Shown in pieces: positions 27,866 through 36,808 of a stretch of 64,000 bases of DNA (position 1 is the stretch's first letter; each line of letters starts with the position of its first letter). The notes under the pieces were generated by a model. That model saw nothing but the letters and a program-made list of their open reading frames with translations. It made no database searches and had not been told where the DNA came from. Position numbers and translations under genes: made by a program. Where the stretch lies: positions 62,001 through 126,000 of the forward strand of contig NZ_JAALXT010000003.1 in the NCBI RefSeq assembly GCF_011634775.1, read 5' to 3'. Source of the DNA: Thalassoroseus pseudoceratinae (GTDB lineage: Bacteria; Planctomycetota; Planctomycetia; Planctomycetales; Planctomycetaceae).

Positions 27866-29710
27866 ATGAACCGGAAACGGCTCCGCGCCGGCAACAATCG
27901 CGTTAGCAGATTCATCGCGGTTTGCACGCTCGTCGCGACCGTGACTCTGGTTTCGCCGTCGGTGTCCTTCGCTCAAACGGCGGAGGTCGACCAATCGGTG
28001 TCGTCAAACGATCCCGTTTTCGTGGTGAACAAACCGGAATCGCAGACGCAGATTACGGAAAAGTTCTCCAAAGTCTTGAAGTTGCCGCAGCGAATTTCCC
28101 GTGTTGACGGGTTCGATCCGGTGGTGCTCAACGTCACCGCGTTGTCCGCAACGAGCTTCCGGTTGCAAGCACTCACGCCCGGCGTGACGACCGTTGTCTT
28201 CACCGATGAATTCGGTGCCGTCTATACGGTCGAAACATTCGTGGCTGGCGACGTGCGACACCTGCAAGCCTACATCGATCGCCTGTTCCCCGGCTCCGCA
28301 GTGAAAGCGGTGGCTGTGCAAGACAGTGTTGTCCTTCGCGGGTGGGTCACGCGACCGGAGGAAATCACCAAGATCGTCGAGATCGCGGAACGATTCTACC
28401 CAACGGTTCTGAATCAAATGTACGTCGGCGGGATGCAACAAGTCATTCTGAAATGCCGCGTGATGGAAGTTCAACGCTCGAAAATTCGTCAGCTAGGTTT
28501 GAACTTCCTATATGTCAACGACAACGGTTTCGTGGGCTCGACGCCGGGAACGTTGGTTCCGCTTTCGAACTCGACTGCCAACTTCACTGGGAATGGTGCC
28601 GGCGGACAGGGGCTTGAAATCCTCAACACCGCACTCAGTTCGCTGTCGCTGGCAGGTGGGATTGTTGACGACAACAACATCTTCCAAAGTTTCTTGGATG
28701 CTTTGAAGCAAGAGCGGTTGTTGAAAATCCTCGCCGAACCAACCCTGAACACAACCAACGGCCGCCCGGCTCAAATGCTGGCGGGTGGGGAATTCCCGAT
28801 TGTGGTGCCGCAATCGTTGGGGACGACCACAATCGAATGGCGTGAGTTCGGGGTCCGAATGGAAGCTGTTCCGACAATCCTCGGAGCTGGTCGCGTGCGG
28901 TTGGAACTTCAACCGGAAGTCAGCGAACGGGACTTCTCGAATTCCGTCAACATCAACGGGTTCACCGTGCCGGGTTTGACGACTCGCCGCGTGAACACAC
29001 AAGTCGAGATGAAGTTCGGACAAACCTATATGCTGGCCGGTTTGCTTTCACTGCGTCGAACAGCAACCACCAGTAAAATTCCGTTCCTTGGCGAATTGCC
29101 TTGGATCGGTGCCGCCTTCCGACGCGTTCAATATGACGAAGGCGAAACGGAACTCGTGATCCTCGTCACGCCGGAACTTGCTGGTCCTCTTGAACCTCAC
29201 GAAGTTCCAGCCGGTGGTCCTGGCTTGAGTACCGATGTGCCAACCGACCGTGAACTCTACCGTGATGGCTTCATCGAAGTGCCAAATTACGGTGGCGTTT
29301 GCCCAGACTGCGAACCAAGTGGTGTCCCGTTCAGCCGAGTCCACTATGCCGGTCCTGACACGGGTGCCGGAATGATGCCGGCGGCTCCGGCAATGGCTCC
29401 AGGTCCGGAACAGATTGCACCTCCGACTTCGGATTACGAACCGGTCATGGAAGCAGGTCCAACGGCGATGCCTCAGGCAGAACCAGTTGCACCGTTGCAA
29501 CCGGTCCAACCACAGCCTGAGTCTGCCTTTGAACTGCCGCGGTTAGGTGTTCCGACGCCGAACAACTCGATGCCACAACCACCGCCACTGCCGACGACGC
29601 AGCGTCGATCAGGCGGTCAGAACTGGCAGCCTGCCAACGATTCGCGAGTTGTTCCCGCGGGAAATCGTTACTCAGCTCCCTCGCGAAGTGGACTGATTGC
29701 ACCGCAATAA
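27866..29710 (+). CDS. cpaC: Tad pilus outer-membrane secretin (CpaC/RcpA)
   Basis: 614 residues. The signal peptide ends near residue 36. A pilus-and-flagella N-terminal domain and BON-like domain (about 55-190) are followed by the secretin core (about 195-445), with QVILKCRVMEVQRSKIRQLG, LLKILAEPTLNTTNGRPAQ and the terminal GELPWIGAAFRR then ELVILVTPELAGPL. The last 150 residues are Pro/Gln-rich and low in complexity, longer than usual. It forms the outer-membrane pore of the Flp pilus. GGAGGT sits 7 nt before ATG 27866, which fixes this start over the earlier in-frame ATG at 27803. Confidence 0.95.
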   Translation: MNRKRLRAGNNRVSRFIAVCTLVATVTLVSPSVSFAQTAEVDQSVSSNDPVFVVNKPESQTQITEKFSKVLKLPQRISRVDGFDPVVLNVTALSATSFRLQALTPGVTTVVFTDEFGAVYTVETFVAGDVRHLQAYIDRLFPGSAVKAVAVQDSVVLRGWVTRPEEITKIVEIAERFYPTVLNQMYVGGMQQVILKCRVMEVQRSKIRQLGLNFLYVNDNGFVGSTPGTLVPLSNSTANFTGNGAGGQGLEILNTALSSLSLAGGIVDDNNIFQSFLDALKQERLLKILAEPTLNTTNGRPAQMLAGGEFPIVVPQSLGTTTIEWREFGVRMEAVPTILGAGRVRLELQPEVSERDFSNSVNINGFTVPGLTTRRVNTQVEMKFGQTYMLAGLLSLRRTATTSKIPFLGELPWIGAAFRRVQYDEGETELVILVTPELAGPLEPHEVPAGGPGLSTDVPTDRELYRDGFIEVPNYGGVCPDCEPSGVPFSRVHYAGPDTGAGMMPAAPAMAPGPEQIAPPTSDYEPVMEAGPTAMPQAEPVAPLQPVQPQPESAFELPRLGVPTPNNSMPQPPPLPTTQRRSGGQNWQPANDSRVVPAGNRYSAPSRSGLIAPQ

Positions 29711-30153
29711 TCGTCTGAACCAATTTGTTCGGTCAAAGAGCCGGTCACATTTCGGTGTGGCCGGCTTTCTTTGTTGGGGACTGAATCTTTGCTCAATGTC
29801 CGATTACGAAAAACTCGCACTTCCGGCGATTCCGAACACTCAACCCCAGAATCTCGTCATCTATTCGACTCACGACCGAATTCTTGAGCTATGTTTACAC
29901 AAGTGTTGCCTCCCGTTTCGATTGTCTTTTCGGTCAACAGTGTTGAACACGGCGAAATGCGACGCCCCGAAACGGCGGCATCATTCACCAAATCATGAGA
30001 CCGAACTCGTGTTGTCGGATCAACACGCGAATGGGCCTCTGGATGATGGCGGTTCTCGTCATTACATGATCCACAAAACGACAATTGATTGCCGATGATG
30101 GTAACCGATTTGGTGGGAAATCACGGTTCACTTGGGAATGGACGGACTTCAAA
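29711..30153. other. Intergenic region secretin / cpaE
   Basis: 443 bp. It holds the secretin terminator (29739-29773) and presumably a separate cpaE promoter. A short palindrome GTGTT-G-AACAC lies at 29940-29950. I see no credible gene. Confidence 0.6.
29739..29773 (+). terminator. Terminator of the flp-cpaB-secretin group
   Basis: AGCCGGTCACA pairs with TGTGGCCGGCT (one G.U) around TTTCGG, followed by TTCTTTGTT. It starts 29 nt after the secretin stop. Confidence 0.88.
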
Positions 30154-31362
30154 ATGAACAACGTTGTGCGAGTGGCCATCGTCGACCCCAATGATGCGAC
30201 CCGCTCCTCGTTGAAGAGCTTGTTGTTGGGTATCGATCAAATTTGGCTGGATGCCGATTGTTCTCGCTATGAGTTCTTCTCCGATGTTGTCGGGCAATCG
30301 CAACCAGATATCGCTTTGGTGTGTCTGGACAGCGATCCCACGAAAGCGTTGGCGTTGGTCGGTCAACTTAACCGAGACATGCCGGGCACGAACGTGCTTG
30401 TGGTAAGTAGTTCCAACGAAGGCAGCATCATTCTGCAGGCGATGCGAAATGGTGCGAAAGAGTTTCTCAGCTCACCCTTAAACTTGGACGACTTCCTGGC
30501 GGCGTTGGATCGAATCAAGCAAACGCTCACAACACGCAGCGGTGAAAGCAACACTCGTGGGAGTCAGGTCATCACGGTGGCTGGTGTTAGTGGTGGTGTC
30601 GGCTGCACGAGTCTGGCGATCAATCTGTCATGCATTCTCGCGAAGAATCCTGCGAATAGCGTAGCGTGCATCGACATGGATTTTGCCCTCGGCGATGCCG
30701 ACGTTTGGTTGGACATCATTCCAGACTACACCATTCAGGATGTCTCCGAGAACATTTCACGACTCGATTACTCGTTACTCAAGCGGTCGCTGACGAAACA
30801 CGAATGCGGTGCGTTTTTGCTGCCGCGTCCGGTGCATTTGGAAGAAAACCCGATCATGTCGCCGGATCAAATGCGGCGAGTGATCTCCTTGCTCAAAGCC
30901 ACCTTTACGCACCTCGTGATCGACGTGACCAAGACATTCGGTCCGTTGGACTTGGCCGCGATGGAAGCATCCGATGCGACATTGCTGGTCACGCAGCTTG
31001 ATCTCCCGAGCTTGCGAAATGCGGTGCGTTTGCTGCAATTCTTTGATGGCTTGGAAACGTTCAGCGACCGCGTTCAGGTTGTGATCAATCGGTTGGGGCT
31101 GGAGGATTCCCAAATCAGTTTGGGGAAAGCCTTAGAAACGTTGGGGCGAGAAATTTCCTTCGAGGTTCCCAACGATTACGCCACGATGGTGGACTCCCGG
31201 AACAACGGAATCCCGCTGATCCAGAAAGCTCCAAAAGCCAAACTCACAAAAGCGATCGAGAAAATCGCCCGCGCCTTTGACGATGCGAAAGAAGAAGTCG
31301 TCCCCGAGGAAGACAAGAAAGCTCGCAAGGGGTTGTTCGGCCTGTTCGCCGGTGCGAAGTAA
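30154..31362 (+). CDS. cpaE: Tad pilus localisation ATPase-like protein CpaE/TadZ
   Basis: 402 residues. An N-terminal receiver-like domain (1-125) is joined to a ParA/MinD-type domain (about 137-380). The Walker A region reads VSGGVGCTS (145-153): both lysines of the canonical KGGxGKT are missing. Atypical P-loops are known in the CpaE/TadZ family. The downstream A'-type motif ACIDMDFALGDADVW is well preserved. TadZ/CpaE positions the Tad apparatus at a pole or membrane site. The start MNNVVRVAIVD fits the receiver fold. It has its own transcription unit after the secretin terminator and is convergent with the deacetylase, 6 bp away. No tadA, tadB or tadC follows. Confidence 0.88.
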   Translation: MNNVVRVAIVDPNDATRSSLKSLLLGIDQIWLDADCSRYEFFSDVVGQSQPDIALVCLDSDPTKALALVGQLNRDMPGTNVLVVSSSNEGSIILQAMRNGAKEFLSSPLNLDDFLAALDRIKQTLTTRSGESNTRGSQVITVAGVSGGVGCTSLAINLSCILAKNPANSVACIDMDFALGDADVWLDIIPDYTIQDVSENISRLDYSLLKRSLTKHECGAFLLPRPVHLEENPIMSPDQMRRVISLLKATFTHLVIDVTKTFGPLDLAAMEASDATLLVTQLDLPSLRNAVRLLQFFDGLETFSDRVQVVINRLGLEDSQISLGKALETLGREISFEVPNDYATMVDSRNNGIPLIQKAPKAKLTKAIEKIARAFDDAKEEVVPEEDKKARKGLFGLFAGAK

Positions 31363-31368
31363 TTTCAC

Positions 31369-32268
31369 TCAATCGGCGAACTCGCGGAGCGTTCGTAGCG
31401 TTTGAAAATGGATATCCACGATATCCTCGATGTTTGGGGAATATCCCCCCGCCATGCAGACCGCAACAGGAATTCCGCGTTCTCGGCAACTCTCAATCAC
31501 AAGCCGATCTCTCTGGGCCAAACCAGATTTTGATAATCTGAGGCGGCCCAAAGTGTCGGCATGATACGGGTCCGCACCAGCCACATAGATGACCAGTTCC
31601 GGTTCCGCCTGCGTTAGCGTTTGATCGATTCCCGCTCGGAGTGCGACGAGATAAGCTTCGTCTTCAGTTCCGTCCGGCAGACCGACATCGAGATCACTCT
31701 GCTCCTTGCGGTGTGGCCAGTTCTTTTCGCCGTGGATAGAGAACGTGAAGATCGTCGGGTCTCCCACCGTCATAGCAGCGGACCCGTTGCCCTGATGAAC
31801 ATCGCAGTCGATGATCGCAATTCGCCGGGCGTGTCCCGTCGATTGCAACACGCGAGCGGCAACGACAGCGTCGTTGAACACACAGTAACCTTCTCCCCGA
31901 TCGGCGAACGCATGATGCGTCCCTCCGGCAAGGTTGCCACCCACACCACATTCTAGGGCCGATTGGCAGGCGGAAATCGTGCCCCCCACCGACCGCCGTG
32001 ATCGCTCCACCAACCCTCGCGACCATGGAAATCCGATCCGCTTGACCTCCTGCCGAGTCAGTTCACCGTCAGCGACTCGTCGTATGTAGTCGGGTTGATG
32101 TGCCAACATGAGTTGCTCATTCGTGGCAGCGTCCGGTACACGCAAATTGTCTGTGCCGACTAAATCCGCTGTGGAAACCCGTTCACGAAGCCGGGAGTAT
32201 TTCAACATCGGGAAACGGTGCGTCGTCGGCAGGGGAAGCACGAAATGGTCGGTATAAAACAGCTGCAC
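31369..32268 (-). CDS. Histone deacetylase/AcuC-type deacetylase family protein
   Basis: 299 residues from a GTG at 32268. I chose it because homologues begin with the sequence visible here, LFYTDHFVLPLP...HRFPMLKYS; the open frame extends further upstream but without family sequence. Active-site features are present: the His pair in GGTHHAFAD, metal ligands in DCDVHQGNG, the third ligand Asp in GADPYHADTLGR, and the Tyr in AGGYSPN. Expected to be a Zn-dependent deacetylase of acetyl-lysine or small acetylated amines; the substrate is not evident. Divergent from the DUF1080 gene, with about 200 bp between. Confidence 0.88.
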   Translation of the reverse strand: MQLFYTDHFVLPLPTTHRFPMLKYSRLRERVSTADLVGTDNLRVPDAATNEQLMLAHQPDYIRRVADGELTRQEVKRIGFPWSRGLVERSRRSVGGTISACQSALECGVGGNLAGGTHHAFADRGEGYCVFNDAVVAARVLQSTGHARRIAIIDCDVHQGNGSAAMTVGDPTIFTFSIHGEKNWPHRKEQSDLDVGLPDGTEDEAYLVALRAGIDQTLTQAEPELVIYVAGADPYHADTLGRLRLSKSGLAQRDRLVIESCRERGIPVAVCMAGGYSPNIEDIVDIHFQTLRTLREFAD

Positions 32269-32467
32269 GGTATTCTGGTGGGTTTGAAGAATGAGGACAT
32301 TTCGATTCCAACCGCCAATATCGTAGTCATCCGACGAAGTTTGACCAATTCGAGAGCAGAATCTCCGACACAACGCTTGCACGAACGGCTCAGTCTGCTC
32401 AGACTGGAAAGTCCTCCTATTTTGAAGTAATCCGATGACGACGATTTGATACTGAAGGACTCTCTCG

Positions 32468-33514
32468 ATGCGTATTCCGATAGTCGTGTTGCTCGCCGGC
32501 TTGATTTCCTGTGGGCTGAATATTTCTGATCGCATCGCCTCTGCCGCCGGTCCCGGAATTGCCGCGACATCCGTTGAACAAGTCGACGAGGATTTCGCAT
32601 TCCAAGGAGAATTCAGCGGCCAGGGTGCGATTCACCAGAATGGTGGTTTCGAGACGCACAAGTTAGGGCTCCAAGTCGCCGCCCAAGGCAAAGGGGAGTT
32701 CATCGGTGTTGTGTATCTCGGTGGGCTGCCAGGGTCCGGTTGGGATCGCGAAACCAAGTTCAAAGTCCGTGGCGTTCGTCAGGGCGATCAAATCGAATTG
32801 CTCGGCGATGGTCTTCAAGTTGAGGTCACGAAGTCAGCCGCGAAGTTGGCTTCGACGGAAAAGCTCATGGTCGGTGATCTGACCAAAGTCGAGCGGCACA
32901 GTCCCACGATCGGCAAGGCTGCTCCTTCGAATGCCGTCACAATCTTCGATGGAAGCCTTTCCAGCGAACACCTCAAGAACGGTGCTATCGACGAAGAAGG
33001 ATTTCTGAAAGAGGGATGTGAAATCGTCATGCCCGCGAACGATTTCACCCTGCATTTGGAATTCAAACTGCCATACATGCCCGAGTGTCGGGGGCAAAGT
33101 CGGGCCAACAGTGGTGTGTACATTCACAGTCGCTATGAAGTTCAGGTCCTCGATTCGTTTGCTCTCGACGGTGTGTTTAACGAATGTGGTGCCCTGTACC
33201 GCTACCAGCCGCCGAAGCTAAACATGTGCTTGCCACCACTGACCTGGCAAACCTACGACATTCTCTACATCGCTCCTCGTTTCGACGCCGAAGGCAAGAA
33301 GATCAAGAACGCCGTGATTTCGGTGCATCACAACGGTGTGCCCGTCCAAGATCAGTTCGAAATCGAACGCGGAACCGGTGCCGGGCAGAAGGTTGGCGAA
33401 GGCCCGAATCCCCTGCCCATCAAACTGCAAAATCACAGGGATCCCGTTCGTTATCGCAATATCTGGATGATTCCTCATCGCAATGCCGAACCACCTTCGT
33501 TGGCCAAACGATAA
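32468..33514 (+). CDS. Secreted DUF1080 (3-keto-disaccharide hydrolase-like) protein
   Basis: 348 residues. The signal peptide (1-28) is followed by a beta-rich N-terminal part and a DUF1080 jelly-roll domain (about 155-340) with the family pattern DFTLHLEFKLP, RANSGVYIHSRYEVQVLDSF and the tail RYRNIWMIP. The family is very common in planctomycetes and includes 3-keto-glycoside hydrolases; activity here is inferred only. AAGGA precedes the ATG. First gene of a plus-strand run with the glycosylase, murG and an SDR gene, though functionally unrelated. Confidence 0.85.
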   Translation: MRIPIVVLLAGLISCGLNISDRIASAAGPGIAATSVEQVDEDFAFQGEFSGQGAIHQNGGFETHKLGLQVAAQGKGEFIGVVYLGGLPGSGWDRETKFKVRGVRQGDQIELLGDGLQVEVTKSAAKLASTEKLMVGDLTKVERHSPTIGKAAPSNAVTIFDGSLSSEHLKNGAIDEEGFLKEGCEIVMPANDFTLHLEFKLPYMPECRGQSRANSGVYIHSRYEVQVLDSFALDGVFNECGALYRYQPPKLNMCLPPLTWQTYDILYIAPRFDAEGKKIKNAVISVHHNGVPVQDQFEIERGTGAGQKVGEGPNPLPIKLQNHRDPVRYRNIWMIPHRNAEPPSLAKR

Positions 33515-33548
33515 CATCGGACACACTCGGAAACTGAGGTGTCAACGG

Positions 33549-34187
33549 ATGGCATTTCGAACGGTGCAGGTCGAACAAGCGTTGGCACATTTGCGAAGTG
33601 CCGACCCGGTTCTTGAAGACGTGATCGATCGCGTGGGGCCTTTCACATTGCGGGCCAAACGCGATCGATTTGCCATGCTGGTTCGTTCGATTCTTTCGCA
33701 GCAGATCTCGACAAAGGCTGCGGAATCGATTCGAAACCGCTTGCTGACACGATTGAAGCCCGAGCCACTCAAACCGGGATCACTTGCCAATCTCACGGAC
33801 GAAGATTTGCGAGCCGTCGGGCTTTCCGGCCAAAAAGTTCGATATCTCCGCGACTTGATCGATCACGTCCAGTCCGGGCAAATCGAATTGGCTACGATCG
33901 GCCGACGGGATGATACGGAAATTATCGCTGCACTCACACAGGTCAAAGGCATCGGTGAGTGGACCGCTCAGATGTTCCTGATCTTCTCGCTAGGCCGCAT
34001 GGATGTGTTGCCGCACGCCGACTTGGGGATTCGCACCGCCCTCAAGAATCTGTACGCTCTCGATGACCTCCCCAACCGAGCCGACGCCGAACGTCTCGCA
34101 ATGCCCTGGCGACCGTACGCGACGATTGCCAGCTGGTACTGTTGGCGAAGTTTGGAACTGACATCGCCGGCTGATTCCACGGAGTGA
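33549..34187 (+). CDS. DNA-3-methyladenine glycosylase II (AlkA-like, HhH-GPD)
   Basis: 212 residues. The helix-hairpin-helix is VKGIGEWTAQMFLIF (132-146), and the GPD region carries the catalytic Asp158 in VLPHADLGI. Family enzymes remove alkylated purines in base-excision repair. The length fits the short bacterial AlkA type without an N-terminal Ada-like domain. The start MAFRT is preceded by GAGGTG; an earlier in-frame codon at 33483 lies inside the previous gene. murG starts 6 nt after its stop, so the two are likely co-transcribed. Confidence 0.9.
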   Translation: MAFRTVQVEQALAHLRSADPVLEDVIDRVGPFTLRAKRDRFAMLVRSILSQQISTKAAESIRNRLLTRLKPEPLKPGSLANLTDEDLRAVGLSGQKVRYLRDLIDHVQSGQIELATIGRRDDTEIIAALTQVKGIGEWTAQMFLIFSLGRMDVLPHADLGIRTALKNLYALDDLPNRADAERLAMPWRPYATIASWYCWRSLELTSPADSTE

Positions 34188-34193
34188 GGTCGC

Positions 34194-35279
34194 ATGACAC
34201 GTAGAACCGTGTTGTTCGCGGGTGGCGGAACCGGGGGACATCTCATACCGGGCATTGCGGTCGCTGAGGAACTTACTCGCTGCGATCCGCAAATTCGCTG
34301 CGTCTTCGTCGGTTCTGATCGGCCGCTCGAACGCGACATCCTGGCGTCCGCCGGTTACGAGCATTTTTCCATTCCGGTACCGACACCAAGAGAGACCGTG
34401 CGACGACCCGTCCGATCCACATTCCAAATTTCTCGCAGCCTGCAATTACTGAGACGCATTTTTCGAGATTGCACACCGTCGGCAGTGATCGGTTTGGGAG
34501 GATTGGCCTCGGGGTTGCCGATCTGGTTCGGACGACGACATCGTCTGCCCACGATTTTGTTAGAACAAAACATTGTCGCCGGTCGGATGACGCGGTTATT
34601 CGCTGGGAATGCCTCTGCCGTCTGCACCAGCTTTCCCGAGACAGATTTTGGCAGCAATTGCCCTCGGAACGTGGTCTCGACCGGGAATCCACTTCGCGAA
34701 TCGATCACAGCGTTGTCTGGGAACCGCATCAATCCATCGAACCAAACGCTTTTAATTCTTGGGGGAAGCCAGGGAGCAAGTGCTGTCAATGACCGTGTGC
34801 TGTCGCTCCTTCCGTCATTGAAACCCCAAACTGCCGGGTGGAAAATCGTTCATCAAACCGGAGCACTGGATGAACAGCGTGTTCGTGATCGATATGATGA
34901 ACTTGGGATTTCCGCGACGGTCTCGCGTTTTATGTCTGATCTCTCCAAACACTACGCCAATGCGGAGTTGGCGATCTCTCGGGCGGGGGCGACGACGCTC
35001 AGTGAGCTGGCGTGTGTCGGCGTGCCGGCAATTCTAGTGCCCTACCCCACTGCCAAAGACGACCACCAACGTAAGAACGCTCAGTTCTTCGCGGACGCCG
35101 GTGCAGCAGTTGTGATGGAGCAAAACGCCAATCAGACGGAGTGGATCGAACTTGGGCAACGGCTGTTGTGTGATTCCGCCATGCGTGCCAAAATGCGGCA
35201 AGCGATGACTTCGCTAGCGAAACCCAACGCGACGAGCGAAGTCGCCAGTATCATCATGAGTGTTCTCACCCCCCAGTAA
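34194..35279 (+). CDS. murG: MurG: UDP-GlcNAc--lipid I N-acetylglucosaminyltransferase
   Basis: 361 residues, full length for MurG. The N-terminal glycine loop is GGGTGGHLIPGIAVAEEL, and the C-terminal donor-binding region has ILGGSQGASAVND, SRAGATTLSELACVGVPAILVPYP and DDHQRKNA. It makes lipid II on the cytoplasmic face of the membrane in peptidoglycan synthesis. It is not in a division/cell-wall cluster here; neighbours are a DNA glycosylase and an SDR. The Shine-Dalgarno GGAG/GAGGT overlaps the stop of the upstream gene. Confidence 0.96.
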   Translation: MTRRTVLFAGGGTGGHLIPGIAVAEELTRCDPQIRCVFVGSDRPLERDILASAGYEHFSIPVPTPRETVRRPVRSTFQISRSLQLLRRIFRDCTPSAVIGLGGLASGLPIWFGRRHRLPTILLEQNIVAGRMTRLFAGNASAVCTSFPETDFGSNCPRNVVSTGNPLRESITALSGNRINPSNQTLLILGGSQGASAVNDRVLSLLPSLKPQTAGWKIVHQTGALDEQRVRDRYDELGISATVSRFMSDLSKHYANAELAISRAGATTLSELACVGVPAILVPYPTAKDDHQRKNAQFFADAGAAVVMEQNANQTEWIELGQRLLCDSAMRAKMRQAMTSLAKPNATSEVASIIMSVLTPQ

Positions 35280-35306
35280 TATTGCGGTCGAACGGATTCT
35301 CAACAA

Positions 35307-36323
35307 ATGGAAATCACGGAACAGGACGTTTTGCTGGTCACCGGAGCGACTGGGCTTGTCGGGAGTCATCTCGTTGAAGCTGCTCACAAACGCGGTTTGA
35401 AAACTCGCGCGATTGTCCGACCGACGAGTGACACGCAATTCCTAGATGACCTGGGCGTGGAATTGGTGACTGGCGATCTCAGCGACGCCGAATCGTTGAA
35501 AGCCGCAATGGATGGCGTCACCTTAGTGGTGCATTGTGCCGCGAAAGTCGGTGATTGGGGGCCAGTTTCGGACTATCGCGCTGTCAACGTCGGTGGAGTG
35601 AAGAACCTGCTAGCTGCAATGGAAACCGCTGGCACCGTGCGTCGAATGGTCCACGTCAGTTCGTTGGGGGTCTATCCGGCCAAAGATCATTTCGGAACCG
35701 ATGAAACGACTCCTATCAGCACCACAGGAATTGACGGGTACACGGTTTCCAAAGCGGAAACAGAACAGGCGGTTCGGCAACACATCGACGAACACAACCT
35801 GCCAGCGATCATTTTACGTCCTGGTTTTATTTACGGGCCACGCGATCGCACGGTGTTCCCTCGGATCATGGAACGTCTGAAATCGAAGCAGTTCCGCTAT
35901 CTTGGTTCGCGGGACAAGTTGATCAACAACACCTATGTCTCCAATCTGGTGGATGCCATTTTTCTCGCGTTGGAAAGCGAAGAAGCGTTGGGCGAGACTT
36001 TGAACATCACCGATGCGCGTTTGGTTTCCAAGGAAGAACTCGTGGCGGGGATTGCGGAGGGGGTGGGCTATCATGTGCCGACGCGAACCGTACCACTTCC
36101 GATCGCCAAAGGTTTGGCCCGACTGTTAGAAGGCACGTATCGCCTTGTAGGGGCGAAGCATGCACCGATCCTCTCCAGTGCCCGAATTAAGTTCCTCGGG
36201 CTGAACTTGGATTATTCCATCGAGAAGGCCCGTCGGGTGCTCGGATATGCTCCTGCAGTTGATTTCCAAGAGGGTTTACAGAACACTCTAGAGTGGTACC
36301 GCCAACACGACATGGTTCCCTAA
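35307..36323 (+). CDS. NAD(P)-dependent epimerase/dehydratase (extended SDR)
   Basis: 338 residues. The Rossmann motif is TGATGLVGSHL near the N-terminus and the active site is SS...YTVSK (Tyr and Lys four apart). The region RPGFIYGPRDRTVFPRIMERLK and the NNTYVSNLVDAI segment resemble the 3-beta-hydroxysteroid dehydrogenase/isomerase-like and sugar-epimerase branches. The substrate cannot be assigned from sequence. It follows murG by 27 nt, so a shared transcript is likely; a link to lipid or cell-envelope sugar metabolism is only a guess. Confidence 0.88.
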   Translation: MEITEQDVLLVTGATGLVGSHLVEAAHKRGLKTRAIVRPTSDTQFLDDLGVELVTGDLSDAESLKAAMDGVTLVVHCAAKVGDWGPVSDYRAVNVGGVKNLLAAMETAGTVRRMVHVSSLGVYPAKDHFGTDETTPISTTGIDGYTVSKAETEQAVRQHIDEHNLPAIILRPGFIYGPRDRTVFPRIMERLKSKQFRYLGSRDKLINNTYVSNLVDAIFLALESEEALGETLNITDARLVSKEELVAGIAEGVGYHVPTRTVPLPIAKGLARLLEGTYRLVGAKHAPILSSARIKFLGLNLDYSIEKARRVLGYAPAVDFQEGLQNTLEWYRQHDMVP

Positions 36324-36440
36324 CGCCCGATTCAGCCGTTATCACGTCTTTGCAGCGAGTTCAGTCTCACGGCGGTCGGAGACACATTTTCCCCCAGCCA
36401 CTGTAATTACCAGAGAATTTGAGAAGGGCCGTTCTATTCG

Positions 36441-36728
36441 ATGACACCGACGCCAACGGGGACGTCCCCTTCCAACACCTCCAACCGATATCGCTCCGGC
36501 CTGGATGACGGTCGAGGTTGGAGGATCTACAATCGCATTGCCATCGTCTTCTTGCTTTACGTCCTTTCGACCGGTCCGATGTATTGGCCAATCTATGAGG
36601 CGTACAACATCGGCGGCCGATCAATCGACCGGCTCATTTACTTTCTCTATTACCCGATTGTCCTACTGTGCGAATTCGACTGGATTGCCGGTTGGTTTGA
36701 GTGGTATGTCGGACTTTGGAATCCGTGA
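36441..36728 (+). CDS. Small membrane protein, function unknown
   Basis: 95 residues: a Pro/Thr/Ser-rich N-terminus, then a hydrophobic helix IAIVFLLYVLSTGPMYWPIY and a second helix with LIYFLYYPIVLLC. Aromatic residues are abundant. I recognise no family. GAAGGG lies about 10 nt before the ATG. Last gene of the plus-strand run, 117 nt after the SDR gene. Confidence 0.6.
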   Translation: MTPTPTGTSPSNTSNRYRSGLDDGRGWRIYNRIAIVFLLYVLSTGPMYWPIYEAYNIGGRSIDRLIYFLYYPIVLLCEFDWIAGWFEWYVGLWNP

Positions 36729-36752
36729 GATTGGCGGATCTCACCAACGGTC

Positions 36753-36798
36753 ACGGTCCGATCGAGACTGCAACCGAACATCGAATCCCTAGGACCGT
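36753..36798. other. Inverted repeat between convergent genes
   Basis: ACGGTCC (36753-36759) and GGACCGT (36792-36798) are perfect complements separated by 32 nt, between the ends of the small membrane gene and uvrB. There is no T-run; the terminator role is doubtful. Confidence 0.25.
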
Positions 36799-36808
36799 TG
36801 CGGAACTT

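Noticed and set aside
29697-30098. Open frame of 133 codons between the secretin and cpaE
   Set aside because: It begins inside the secretin end, crosses the strong terminator at 29739-29773 and has no Shine-Dalgarno before its inner ATG.
36753-36798. Inverted repeat between uvrB and the small membrane gene as a terminator
   Set aside because: The arms are short, the loop is 32 nt and no T-run follows in either direction.
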